Origin: DATATJ01 sp963789075
GTDB lineage: Bacteria; Acidobacteriota; Vicinamibacteria; Vicinamibacterales; CAVVIG01
NCBI GenBank assembly: GCA_963789075.1
Contig: CAWBJQ010000003.1
Location: 124,001 to 188,000, forward strand
Reading direction: 5' to 3'
Length of the DNA: 64,000 bases
Shown here: in pieces, positions 38,124-46,684 of the stretch
How the letters are laid out: each line of letters begins with the position of its first letter
Position numbering within the stretch: the stretch's first letter is position 1
Translations under genes and position numbers: made by a program
The notes under the pieces: model-generated
Seen by the model: only the letters and a program-made list of their open reading frames with translations
What the model was told of the DNA's origin: nothing
Database searches by the model: none

Positions 38124-39140
38124 TCAGGCGACGGAGCGGCCGCGACCCGTCGCCCGCTTGACGTATCCCCGTTCCATGTACCATCCAACCGCGCGATCGA
38201 GCGCCGCCTCAATCGCGCCCGACTCGAATCCGAGCTCGCGCCGCGCTTTCGACACGTCGACGAACATCACGTGACGCGCCATCCGAACCGCTTCGAGCGG
38301 CACGACCGGTTCGGTTCCCCGCGCGCGCGCGACGAGCTGGCTGCCGCAGCCGACGGCCAGGGCCAGCGCGTGCGGAATGCGCAGGGACGGGGCGCGACGC
38401 CCGGTGAGACGGGCGAGCACGGCCCACAACTCCTTCAGAGCCACGTTCGGTCCGCCCAGAAGATATCGTTCTCCCACGCGGCCCCGCTCCGCGGCGATGA
38501 GATGACCCGCCGCGACATCCTCGACCGGCACGAGATTGAGCCCGGTCTCCACGTACGCGAGCATACGCCCGCGGAGGAAATCGAGGATCATCCGGCCCGT
38601 CGGCGTCGGCTTCCAATCGCCAGGCCCGATAGGCGTCGTGGGATTGACGATGACCGCCGGCAGTCCTGACGCGGCGGCCGCACGTACCTCCTGTTCGGCC
38701 AGAAACTTCGAGCGCTTGTAGGCGCCGGTCATCTCGTCGAGGCGAGCCTCCGTCTCCTCGGTCGGCAGCGCGCCAGAGCGAGGCACTGCGATCGTCCCCA
38801 CCGTGCTCGTGTAGATGAACCGCTCGAGGTCCGCTCGACGACACGCGTCGATCAGATTCCGCGTTCCGACGACGTTGCTCTCGTACAGCGCGGTGGGGTC
38901 CGAGGATCCCAGTCGATAGTCGGCGGCGACATGAAACACGCGCTGGACGCCTCGCACCGCCGAATTCAGCGATTCGCGATCGCGCAAATCGCCGAACACG
39001 ATTTCGACGGGGAGTCCCTCCAGCGCGTGGAGGTGACTCGCCCGCCTCGCCAGCACGCGAACGTGATCGCCCCGATCGACGAGCTGGCGCGTCACATGGC
39101 TTCCGACGAACCCAGTGGCGCCGGTCACCAACGTGGTCAT
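38124..39140 (-). CDS. hpnA: Hopanoid-associated sugar epimerase/dehydratase HpnA
   Basis: A 338-residue short-chain dehydrogenase of the extended type. The Rossmann motif is TLVTGATGFVGSHVTRQLVD, the active-site pair is in EMTGAYKRSKFLAE (YxxxK) and the TSTVG segment lies upstream of it. HpnA is regularly found in hopanoid clusters and resembles dihydroflavonol reductases; its exact substrate is not fixed. The ATG at 39140 forms an ATGA overlap with the stop of hpnH, so the two are coupled. The YjbQ-like gene follows after 9 bp. Confidence 0.87.
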   Translation of the reverse strand: MTTLVTGATGFVGSHVTRQLVDRGDHVRVLARRASHLHALEGLPVEIVFGDLRDRESLNSAVRGVQRVFHVAADYRLGSSDPTALYESNVVGTRNLIDACRRADLERFIYTSTVGTIAVPRSGALPTEETEARLDEMTGAYKRSKFLAEQEVRAAAASGLPAVIVNPTTPIGPGDWKPTPTGRMILDFLRGRMLAYVETGLNLVPVEDVAAGHLIAAERGRVGERYLLGGPNVALKELWAVLARLTGRRAPSLRIPHALALAVGCGSQLVARARGTEPVVPLEAVRMARHVMFVDVSKARRELGFESGAIEAALDRAVGWYMERGYVKRATGRGRSVA

Positions 39141-40177
39141 GGCACGGGGCTCGAGTCGTGGAGCGGCGGCAAGGGCACTTCTGCCGAACCTCCTCCCAGC
39201 TGCCATCGGAGCAGTTTCCAGCTATCGGTCAGCCGACGATTGCCGCCGAGGACCGCGGACGGCTCGTAACCCACGTGAACCATGCAGTCTTCGCACCGCG
39301 GGTCGCGCCCGCGACCGTACGTCTCCCACGGTGTGCTGTCGAGGAACTCTTTGAACGTCGCGTGATGCGCATCGGTAATCAGATAGCAGGGCGCTTTCCA
39401 TCCGCGCGTGTTGTAGGTGGGATTCGCCCAGGCCGTGCACATCATCTCTTCGCGCTCGCCCCGCAGATATTCCATGTAGATCGGGGAGGTCATCAGGTTG
39501 AATCCGTCGAGCAGCCGCTGGGCCGCCTGGAACTTCTGATGAATCTCGGCGCGGTTCATGAACAGCTCTTTCGACTCGACCGCGGCATACGAGTACGCCG
39601 GCGACAGCATGAATCCGTCGACACCCAGGCCGGTGAGAAATCCGAAGAGGTCGGCGATCTCTGCCATGTCCGTCTGCTTGTAAATCGTCGTATTCGAGCA
39701 GACGAGGAACCCGGCCGCCTTGGCCGCCTTGATGCCTTCGATGGCTTCCCGGAACACGCCGGCGCGCTCGACGATGATGTCGTGCGTCGCTTCGAGGCCG
39801 TCGAGGTGCACATTGAAAAAGAAGCGCGACGAGGGACGGAACTCTTTCAGGCGGCGGCGGATGAACATGCCGTGGGTGCACAGATAGATGTGCCGCTTCC
39901 TCGCCAGAAGCTCGCTCACCAGTTTGCCGAGCTCGGGATAGATCGTCGGCTCGCCGCCGCAGATCGACACGATTGGCGCGCCGCACTCATCGGCCGCCGT
40001 CAGGCACTGCTCGACCGACAGCTTCTGGGTGATCGTCGGTTTGTACTCCCGGATGCGTCCGCAGCCGGTACACGTCAGGTTACACGCGTGCAGCGGTTCG
40101 AGCATCATCACCAGCGGAAACTTCTCGACGCGCCGCAGTCGTTTGCCGGCGATGTAGCCAGTTACGCTGGCCGTCAT
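39137..40177 (-). CDS. hpnH: Adenosylhopane synthase, radical SAM protein HpnH
   Basis: A 346-residue radical SAM enzyme. The cluster motif is in LEPLHACNLTCTGCGRIREY (CxxxCxxC), followed by the SAM-binding SICGGEPTIYPELGKLV, and AWANPTYNTRGWKAPCYLIT with CEDCMVHVGYEPSAV near the C-terminus, all as in HpnH. It couples a 5'-deoxyadenosyl group to the hopene skeleton to make adenosylhopane, the first C35 step. I start at 40177 (MTASVTGYIAGKRL), the usual HpnH beginning, rather than the ATG at 40222. It lies 78 bp after shc. Confidence 0.92.
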   Translation of the reverse strand: MTASVTGYIAGKRLRRVEKFPLVMMLEPLHACNLTCTGCGRIREYKPTITQKLSVEQCLTAADECGAPIVSICGGEPTIYPELGKLVSELLARKRHIYLCTHGMFIRRRLKEFRPSSRFFFNVHLDGLEATHDIIVERAGVFREAIEGIKAAKAAGFLVCSNTTIYKQTDMAEIADLFGFLTGLGVDGFMLSPAYSYAAVESKELFMNRAEIHQKFQAAQRLLDGFNLMTSPIYMEYLRGEREEMMCTAWANPTYNTRGWKAPCYLITDAHHATFKEFLDSTPWETYGRGRDPRCEDCMVHVGYEPSAVLGGNRRLTDSWKLLRWQLGGGSAEVPLPPLHDSSPVP

Positions 40178-40255
40178 GGTCAACGGAAATCTCACTCTTG
40201 CCCCCTGTTGCACGGCTGGCACCCACGGCGCGCCTGGCGTGCAACCACCATCGGA

Positions 40256-42289
40256 TCAGTCATGGCCAACACCACCGTACGCGCAGCCTTGGCCAACACG
40301 ATCAGCTTCAGCCAACGCTACATCAGATTTGCTTCCCTGGCGGACATAGCGCCCGAGCGCTGCCAGCGGAAACGCATGCCGGTACAAGTGGTACTTCAAG
40401 TAGAACACTCGTGGAAACCCCGTCCCCGTCGTCGCCGTCTCATCCCACGATCCCGACGAGTTCTGCGAATCCAGCAGATACTCGAGGGCCAACTCGACGG
40501 CCGGGTCGTCTTCGGGCGCACGGTCGCCGAGCAACCCGATGAGAGCCCAGGCGGTCTGTGACGGCGTGCTCGGTCCCTGGCCCTTCTGCGCTGGATCGTC
40601 GTACGACGCGCAGGTCTCGCCGAAGCCACCGTCGACGTTCTGCACGGACCGCAACCACGACGCGCCGCGCTGGACCCAGTGCATCGTCGCCATGTCGAGC
40701 ACTTGGGCCGCTCGAAGCACAAAGCCCGTCCCGTAGAGATAGTTCACCCCCCATCGTCCGTACCAAGAGCCGTCGGCTTCCTGTTCGCGCTGGAGATACG
40801 CCACTCCACGCGCGACCGCTGGATCGCTGCCACGGCCGAAGGTGGCGAGGCATTCGAGAACGCGGGCGGTGACGTCCACCGTCGACGGGTCGATCATGGC
40901 GTTGTGGTCCGCGAACGGCACGTGCGTCAGGATGGCCGTGTCGTTGTTCCGATCGAACGCCCCCCATCCGCCATCGTCGTTCTGCATGCTGACCATCCAG
41001 GTCAACCCGCGCTCGAGCGCGGCATGCGCGCGAATCGGGTCCGGGTGGTTGACGCTGAGGAGCGCCATCAGCACGAACGCCGTATCGTCTACGTCCGGAT
41101 AGAAGTCGTTGCGAAATTCGAATGCCCAGCCGCCCGGCGCGGTGGCCGGATTGCGAATCTGCCAGTCGCCGGGAGCGATGATCTGGCGATCGAGCAGCCA
41201 GTCCGCCGCTTTCACCAGCGCGGGATGCTCCGCTGGCAGGCCCGCTTCGGTGAGGGCGGTGATCGCAATGGCCGTGTCCCACACGGGCGACACACATGGC
41301 TGCACGCGAATCGTTTCGTGGTCTTCGATCTCCAGCTTCTGCAGCGCATCGATCTGGCTGGCAAGCGGCGGATCGTCGGGCGCGTAGCCGAGCGCGAGCA
41401 GCGCGAACGCCGCGTTCATGATCGCGGGATAGATAGCCCCGAGACCATCGCTTTGCTCCAGGTGGTGAAGCAACCAGCGACGCGCACCGTCCAATGCCAC
41501 GCCGCGAAGCGGCTTCCACGGCAGCCGCTCATAGATTTTAGCGACGCCATCCAGCGCGAGAAAGACGTTTCGCCAACTGGCGAGCCGGGAATCCCAGGCA
41601 AAGCTCGCGTACCGGTCGGCCGGGTCCAGGAACAGCTCGTCCACGCGCGGTGCGACGCGCCAGCACGGCTTGACGGCGTAGAGGATCGTCAGCGGCACGA
41701 CGATGGCGCGCGTCCACGACGACATGCGGTAGATGCTCAGCGGCAGCCAGTCGGGAAGCGTCACCAGCTCGGGCGGAACCGCAGGCACCATGTCCCACTC
41801 GAGGGCACCGACCAGGACGAGATAGAAGCGAGTGAAGGAATTCGTGCGTTCGATGCCACCCAGCTCGTGAATGCGCCGGCGAGCCTTGGCCAGGCAGGGC
41901 GCATCGATCGAATCTCCCGCGAGCTTGAGGGCCACGTACGCCTTGACGGTCGCATTCAGCTCCGAGGGTCCGCCCTCGTAAATGCTCCAACCGCCGTCGG
42001 CAAGCTGCCGGCGCCGAATGTAGGCCGCGAGCTTCGGCACTCGGTCGAGGCGCCCGAGAATGTGCAGGTACAGGATGTAGTCCGATTCGAGCGTCGTGTC
42101 GGCTTCCAGCTCGCTGCACCAGTAGCCTTCGGGCGTTTGTTGCGCCAACAACCAGGAGATCCCGCGATCGATGGCGTTTCCGAGGCGGTCGTCGGACCAA
42201 TCGCCTTCCGGCGCTTGTTGCGCCTGCAACCAGGAGATCCCTTGGTCGATGGCGCCTCCGGCGCGCTCCTCAGACCAGCTCTTGTTCAT
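40256..42289 (-). CDS. shc: Squalene-hopene cyclase
   Basis: 677 residues, intact. It cyclises squalene to hopene/hopanol at the inner membrane. The catalytic acid motif is in FYPDVDDTAFVLMAL (DxDD), and many QW repeats are visible (GGWAFEFRND, GSWYGRWGVNYLYGTG, GGFGETCASYDDP). Membrane-embedding and C-terminal parts are present (YLKYHLYRHAFPLAALGRY). The N-terminus carries a 26-residue tandem duplication (residues 5-30 and 31-56, WS-D/E-x-R-x-G...AID.GISWL.AQQ.PEG). The start overlaps the ispH stop by 20 bp, so precursor supply and cyclisation are physically coupled. Confidence 0.95.
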   Translation of the reverse strand: MNKSWSEERAGGAIDQGISWLQAQQAPEGDWSDDRLGNAIDRGISWLLAQQTPEGYWCSELEADTTLESDYILYLHILGRLDRVPKLAAYIRRRQLADGGWSIYEGGPSELNATVKAYVALKLAGDSIDAPCLAKARRRIHELGGIERTNSFTRFYLVLVGALEWDMVPAVPPELVTLPDWLPLSIYRMSSWTRAIVVPLTILYAVKPCWRVAPRVDELFLDPADRYASFAWDSRLASWRNVFLALDGVAKIYERLPWKPLRGVALDGARRWLLHHLEQSDGLGAIYPAIMNAAFALLALGYAPDDPPLASQIDALQKLEIEDHETIRVQPCVSPVWDTAIAITALTEAGLPAEHPALVKAADWLLDRQIIAPGDWQIRNPATAPGGWAFEFRNDFYPDVDDTAFVLMALLSVNHPDPIRAHAALERGLTWMVSMQNDDGGWGAFDRNNDTAILTHVPFADHNAMIDPSTVDVTARVLECLATFGRGSDPAVARGVAYLQREQEADGSWYGRWGVNYLYGTGFVLRAAQVLDMATMHWVQRGASWLRSVQNVDGGFGETCASYDDPAQKGQGPSTPSQTAWALIGLLGDRAPEDDPAVELALEYLLDSQNSSGSWDETATTGTGFPRVFYLKYHLYRHAFPLAALGRYVRQGSKSDVALAEADRVGQGCAYGGVGHD
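42122..42277 (-). repeat. In-frame 78-bp tandem duplication in shc
   Basis: Two adjacent 78-bp units encode residues 5-30 and 31-56 of the cyclase with a period of exactly 26 codons; both hold GISWL, AQQ and PEG at matching places. The units differ at about a third of residues, so the event is not very recent. Unit 1 overlaps the 3' end of ispH. Confidence 0.75.
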
Positions 42290-43388
42290 CGGGAACCCCG
42301 GGAATGTACGCCTCGCCGTTTGCCGCCTCGTCTCGAAGCTCTCGAGGCAAACTGAACCGCATGCTCTCCTCGACGAACGTGACCTCCTCGATCTGCGGAT
42401 ATCCGCGGACCCTCAGTGCGTCGATGACCTCACCCACAAGATGATCGGGAGTTGACGCACCGGCTGTCACGCCAATTCGCGTACACCCTTCGATCCAGTC
42501 CGGCACGATGTCGTGCACCGACTCGATTAGATACGCCCGCGTCCCGGCGCGGCCGGCCACTTCGACCAGCCGGTTCGAATTCGAGCTGTTCTTGGAGCCC
42601 ACCACGAGAACCACTTCGACGCGGCTGGCGATCAGCTTCACCGCGACCTGCCGGTTCTCTGTCGCGTAGCAGATGTCCTGGTCGCTCGGTCCGACCAGTG
42701 CTGGAAAACGTTCCCGCAACCGTTCGACCACGTCCCGCGTATCGTCGACGCTGAGCGTGGTCTGCGTCAGGTAGGCCACGCGAAGCGGATCGGGCACCTC
42801 CAGACCGGCCACCTCGGCAGCGGACGAAATGACCTGGATGATCTCCGGCGCTTCACCCAGCGTGCCGATCACTTCGTCATGGTCGCGATGCCCGATCAGC
42901 ACGACCGAATAGCCATTGCGCGCGTACCGGATCGCCTCCAGATGCACCTTGGTCACGAGCGGACAGGTCGCGTCGATCACGTGCATCCGGCGCAACGCCG
43001 CTTGCTCGCGCACCTCCGGCGAGACGCCGTGCGCACTGAACACCATCACGGCGTCAAACGGCGCATCGTCGACATGGTCGACGAAGACGGCGCCTTGGGC
43101 GCTCAATTCCTCGACGACGTGGCGGTTGTGCACGATCTCTTTGCGGACGTAGACCGGAGCGCCAAGCTTCTCGAGGGTGAGCCGAACGATGTCGATGGCC
43201 CGGATGACGCCCGCGCAAAAACCGCGCGGGCGAGGAAGTAACCAGCGAGCCGCGGCCGTCGATCGCTGAATCCAGAGAGGCACCTGCGGGAGCGTCTTCG
43301 ATGTGGCCAGTTGGGAAGCGTGAATGATGGGTTTCGAGACCTTCAACGAGATCGCGATGGATGCCCGTGGATGCAGTGGCCATTGCAC
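42270..43388 (-). CDS. ispH: 4-hydroxy-3-methylbut-2-enyl diphosphate reductase
   Basis: Last enzyme of the MEP pathway, reducing HMBPP to IPP and DMAPP with a 4Fe-4S cluster. The three cluster cysteines are in RPRGFCAGVIRAIDIV, HVIDATCPLVTKVHLE and QDICYATENRQVAVKL. Substrate-binding elements HNRHVVEEL, SAHGVSPEV, TQTTLSVDDT, GSKNSSNSNRLVEVA and VTAGASTPDHLV are present. The ORF start at 43388 gives an N-terminal extension of ~50 residues compared with most IspH; the true start may lie nearer 43290. It is the first gene of the hopanoid operon, feeding it C5 units. Confidence 0.94.
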   Translation of the reverse strand: MQWPLHPRASIAISLKVSKPIIHASQLATSKTLPQVPLWIQRSTAAARWLLPRPRGFCAGVIRAIDIVRLTLEKLGAPVYVRKEIVHNRHVVEELSAQGAVFVDHVDDAPFDAVMVFSAHGVSPEVREQAALRRMHVIDATCPLVTKVHLEAIRYARNGYSVVLIGHRDHDEVIGTLGEAPEIIQVISSAAEVAGLEVPDPLRVAYLTQTTLSVDDTRDVVERLRERFPALVGPSDQDICYATENRQVAVKLIASRVEVVLVVGSKNSSNSNRLVEVAGRAGTRAYLIESVHDIVPDWIEGCTRIGVTAGASTPDHLVGEVIDALRVRGYPQIEEVTFVEESMRFSLPRELRDEAANGEAYIPGVPDEQELV

Positions 43389-43992
43389 TCCCCATGAGAG
43401 AAACCGATGTCGCCAGCGTGGCTACTTCGGGGTCGAGAAATGAAGCTGGCACGGCAAGGTCAATGCCAGAGTTGTTTTCTTGCTATCGCCTTTACAGCTA
43501 GACAACTAGCCCGGCGGTATCAAGCACTTAACGTCGCACACACCAGATGGTTTCGCACGTTCGCGTCCGACCGCCTGCGGTGAGATGCGCGCTGACTTCT
43601 CCTTCGACGCCAATGATGTGGTTGATGTTGCAGGTGAGAGCGGCGCCGAATCGTCGTTCCCGAAGCTGAACCTGTTGCCGTCATGCATGGCGCCGATTGG
43701 CGGCATTGCGATGAGGATTGCGGTCGGATGAATGATTGATGCCTCCTTGTGGCCGTTCGGACCGAAGCATTTCGAAGGCAAGGACGATACCGACGAAAAG
43801 AATAGTGAAAACGCTGAAAATACTAGCGAACGTTCGCCCTCGATGGAGCCGGCGCGCCTGTCGCTGTGTGTGACGACGAGCAGGATGCGTACTTCCGCGC
43901 AGTCACTAGCGCATCATCATTATTGGACCTTTATATTGACGGCTGGGCTGGCGTTCATTTGAAAGCTCGTTCAACACATTTTATAACGCCAT
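43389..43992. other. Gene-poor upstream region of the ispH-shc operon (~600 bp)
   Basis: I find no supported gene. Short ORFs on both strands (up to ~90 codons) have no recognisable motif. The stretch 43700-43990 is richer in A+T than the window average. The operon promoter should lie here, on the minus strand; a short palindrome is at 43497-43510. Confidence 0.5.
43497..43510. promoter_or_regulatory. Short palindrome upstream of ispH
   Basis: GCTAG-acaa-CTAGC, a perfect 5-bp inverted repeat, ~110 bp upstream of the ispH ORF start in AT-richer sequence. It could be an operator half-site pair. The stem is short enough to be chance. Confidence 0.2.
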
Positions 43993-44430
43993 TCACTTTT
44001 TTCGGAGCGGAACGGCGGCTTCGGCCGCCGGCTGCAGGTCCGCTCGCCACCAGGGATCCGATGCGCCACGCTGCGCCTGGTTGATTCCAATCACGATCAC
44101 GTCGGTCGGATCAATCGCGGAGCCATCGAGCACGAGCGTCGAATACTTGGTTTCCCGCGCGTCAAGCGTTCGGCGTCCCGGCGCGATCTGTCGGGCCTTC
44201 AAGGTGCCGTCCGATTTGAAAACGAACGCCATCACCGTGAATTGATCGAGCGACTGGTCGGTGAGGTTCGTCGCGGCATAGAGCACCACAGGCGGACCCT
44301 CCGCGGGCGTGAGCACGGTCGCCCGGTCCAGGCGAGCCGGAGCCTCCGCGCCCGCGACGATCAACGCCGGCCGCTCGCTCGCGGCCGCCGCGAGGATCAG
44401 AGTCATCACTACGGAAATCAGTGTCGTCAC
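43993..44430 (-). CDS. Exported protein of unknown function
   Basis: A 145-residue protein with a short signal peptide (MTTLISVVMTLILAAAASE). The mature part is predicted beta-rich: RPALIVAGAEAPARLDRATV, VLYAATNLTDQSLDQFTVMA, FVFKSDGTLKARQ and KYSTLVLDGSAIDPTDVIVI. I do not recognise the family; the layout suggests a small Ig- or FxLYD-like beta-sandwich. It is divergent from the VWA-protein gene with 110 bp between the starts. Confidence 0.6.
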   Translation of the reverse strand: MTTLISVVMTLILAAAASERPALIVAGAEAPARLDRATVLTPAEGPPVVLYAATNLTDQSLDQFTVMAFVFKSDGTLKARQIAPGRRTLDARETKYSTLVLDGSAIDPTDVIVIGINQAQRGASDPWWRADLQPAAEAAVPLRKK

Positions 44431-44539
44431 GAGGAGAGAAGTACCTTACCTGCACGATTGTGCAGCGGAATAAGCGTTTTTCCGTTGACTCCGTGTGGGC
44501 TATCTGCGACTCTTTGTGCCTCCCCCCAATTCAGGTTCG

Positions 44540-45499
44540 ATGCTGAAACGTTTGTTCGTCACGACCACCCTTGCGTGCGCCGCGTGGGCGGGCACTGCCG
44601 TCGCCCAGGAAGCGGTGCCGAGCTTCAAGTCGTCGGTGGAGCTGGTTCCCATCAGCGCGATGGTCCGCGATGCGCGCGGCCGCGCGATTACCACGCTGCA
44701 GGCCGCCGACTTCGAGGTGCGCGACAACGGCGTGCTCCGGCCGATCATCGACTTCGAGGCCGACGATCAATCCCCCGTCACGATCGCCATTCTGCTGGAC
44801 ACGAGCGGCAGCATGCGTCTCGGCTCGAAGCTCGCCGCCGCGCGCGAAGTCGTCCGGCGGTTCGGGGCCGATCTGCTGGACGGGCGCGATGCGGTCGGGC
44901 TCTTCACGTTCGACGAGGGGCTCCACGAGCTGCAGCCCTTCACGCACCATCCGGCGGCCGTGAGCGAGTCCTTCACCGGCGCCGCGCCGTTCGGCATCAC
45001 GTCGCTGTACGACGCCATTGCGGAAACGGCGCGCCGTCTCGAGGCGCAGCCGGCGGGACGACGCGCGATCGTCGTGGTCACCGACGGCGTCGACACCGGC
45101 AGCACGCTCACACCATCCGAGGTCTCAGCGCGCGCGAGCGCCATCGACGCGCCCGTCTACATCGTCGCCACGGGGTCGAAGAGCGAGCAGGCAAGCTATG
45201 TCGATCGGGCCGCCGCGCCGAACAGCCGTTCGACGACGGACGCTCGCGACCTGGCGGTGTGGACGGGCGGCGACCTGTTGTGGGCCACCGGCGTCGAAGA
45301 CGCTGGCGCGCGCGCACGTCACATCCTCGCGGAGCTCCGTCAGCAGTATCTGATCGCCATCGAGCCAGCGTCGATCGAAGACTGGCGGCCCCTCGAGGTG
45401 CGCGTCCGCAATCGTCCCCGCCTGGTGGTGCGCACACGCTCAGGCTATTTCGGGCGGGACAGCCACTCGCAGCCGATAGGCGGGCCCCCGCGCCTCTAA
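44540..45499 (+). CDS. Exported VWFA-related protein (TIGR03436-like)
   Basis: From the ATG at 44540 the protein is 319 residues with signal peptide MLKRLFVTTTLACAAWAGTA (cleavage near AVAQE). A VWA domain follows. The metal-ion adhesion site is DTSGSM in TIAILLDTSGSMRLGSK, with a later VVTDGVDTGST. Before it, LVPISAMVRDARGRAITTLQ and DFEVRDNGVLRPI match the start of the VWFA-related proteins typical of Acidobacteriota. Probably a periplasmic or surface protein binding a partner through Mg2+; no partner is identified. Confidence 0.85.
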   Translation: MLKRLFVTTTLACAAWAGTAVAQEAVPSFKSSVELVPISAMVRDARGRAITTLQAADFEVRDNGVLRPIIDFEADDQSPVTIAILLDTSGSMRLGSKLAAAREVVRRFGADLLDGRDAVGLFTFDEGLHELQPFTHHPAAVSESFTGAAPFGITSLYDAIAETARRLEAQPAGRRAIVVVTDGVDTGSTLTPSEVSARASAIDAPVYIVATGSKSEQASYVDRAAAPNSRSTTDARDLAVWTGGDLLWATGVEDAGARARHILAELRQQYLIAIEPASIEDWRPLEVRVRNRPRLVVRTRSGYFGRDSHSQPIGGPPRL

Positions 45500-45560
45500 C
45501 GATCGTCTGTCATTGACACCGGCGCGTTTGCCATGGCTTTCGGCAGTCGCGAGTCAGCGG

Positions 45561-46059
45561 TCACTTCTCGGGTCGCGATGGCGTTCCCGGCGGCTGGTGG
45601 TTGTTGGTCAATCCTTCCCGCTGTTCGAAATACCGCTCGATCGGCGGCAGTACCGCGAGCACGACCAGCGTGAGGAGCGTCGCGACGGTGGCCATTGCGA
45701 GGGCCCCGGCGCCAGCCGCCATCCCGATCGCGGCGTTCACCCAGATGGTGGCAGCGGTCGTCATGCCGTGCACGGTCGTCGTTGTTTCTCAGGATGGCGC
45801 CTCCGCCGAGAAACCCGATACCCGTGACGATCTGCGCCGCGATGCGATCCGGCGCGCCCGCGGCGCCCCCAACTTCGAGCGACACCATCGTGAACAGGGC
45901 CGCGCCCACAGCAATCAAGATATTCGTTCGAAGGCCCGCGGGTTTCTGATGGTACTCGCGCTCGATGCCGATCGCAGCGCCGAGTCCCGCTGCGAGCATG
46001 AGCCGAAGGGTCATCGTCGACGGCGACAGCATCAGCAGAGGGGTATCAACACCCGCCAT
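45561..46059 (-). CDS. MgtC/SapB-family inner-membrane protein (one apparent frameshift)
   Basis: The N-terminal half carries the MgtC signature: LRLMLAAGLGAAIGIEREYH, KPAGLRTNILIAVGAALFTM and IVTGIGFLGGGAILRN. A shift near 45785 leads to VHGMTTAATIWVNAAIGMAA, the next conserved block, then AMATVATLLTLVVLAVL and a short polar tail. Corrected length is 165 residues. MgtC proteins sit in the inner membrane and affect growth at low Mg2+ or acid pH; many environmental relatives have unknown roles. It converges on the VWA-protein gene. Confidence 0.85.
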
Positions 46060-46180
46060 TATGCCGGAAGAGGGGCTGGATCGGCGCTCGTATCAAATGG
46101 TGGGACCATGCTGACGTGCGCGCCAAGTTGACGCGGCCGGGTGACGCGCCGCACACTTGCCCGCAATCAGGAGGTCACGC

Positions 46181-46678
46181 ATGTCCGAACGCAAGGGCCT
46201 GAGCCCCACTGTCGCCGCCATCGTTTTCTTCCTGTTGATTCCCTTGCCGATGGCCGGTGTCATCCCGTGGTGGATGACGCGGTGGCAGTGGCGGCCGCCG
46301 CTGTTCGGAATCGAGGCGGGACGCTGGCTCGGGGCGATTGCTGTCGCCCTCGGCGTTCCGCTGCTCGTTTCCGCGGTCGTGTGGCTCGCGCACGAAGGGG
46401 TGAAGCCTTATCCCCCAATCCAGCGCCTCGTCACGAATGGCCCCTACGCCTACACGCGCAATCCGATGTACCTCGGCGTCGTGATGGTCATGATCGGTCA
46501 AGGCCTGCTGTTCGGCAGCCTCGGCGTCTTCATTTATGGGTTGTGCTGGCTGGCGGCCTTCCAGATTTTCGAGCGGACGGCCGACGACCCCTTCATCCGC
46601 AAACACATCGGCCCGGCGTACGACGAGTACATGAACGCTGTCCCCGGCTGGGTGCCACGTAGACCCCGGGCGCGTTGA
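46181..46678 (+). CDS. Isoprenylcysteine carboxyl methyltransferase (ICMT)-like membrane protein
   Basis: 165 residues from the ATG at 46181, with a good Shine-Dalgarno (CAGGAGG) 7 bases before it. Four to five helices are visible, e.g. VAAIVFFLLIPLPMAGVIPW and GAIAVALGVPLLVSAVVWLA. The SAM-binding signature is LVTNGPYAYTRNPMYLGVVM, followed by HIGPAYDEYMNAVPGWVP. Bacterial members methylate lipids, isoprenoid acids or small molecules; substrate unknown. It converges with the 1019-residue protein gene, 6 bp apart. Confidence 0.85.
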   Translation: MSERKGLSPTVAAIVFFLLIPLPMAGVIPWWMTRWQWRPPLFGIEAGRWLGAIAVALGVPLLVSAVVWLAHEGVKPYPPIQRLVTNGPYAYTRNPMYLGVVMVMIGQGLLFGSLGVFIYGLCWLAAFQIFERTADDPFIRKHIGPAYDEYMNAVPGWVPRRPRAR

Positions 46679-46684
46679 ACGCCC

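Noticed and set aside
40679..42355. 558-codon plus-strand open frame
   Set aside because: Antisense to squalene-hopene cyclase, whose identity is certain.
43054..43452. Alternative minus-strand frame over the ispH 5' end
   Set aside because: Its downstream part runs out of frame through certain IspH sequence; its first ~80 residues have no recognisable family.
43506..43962. Small ORFs on both strands upstream of ispH
   Set aside because: No motif, no ribosome site and overlapping alternatives; more likely the promoter region.
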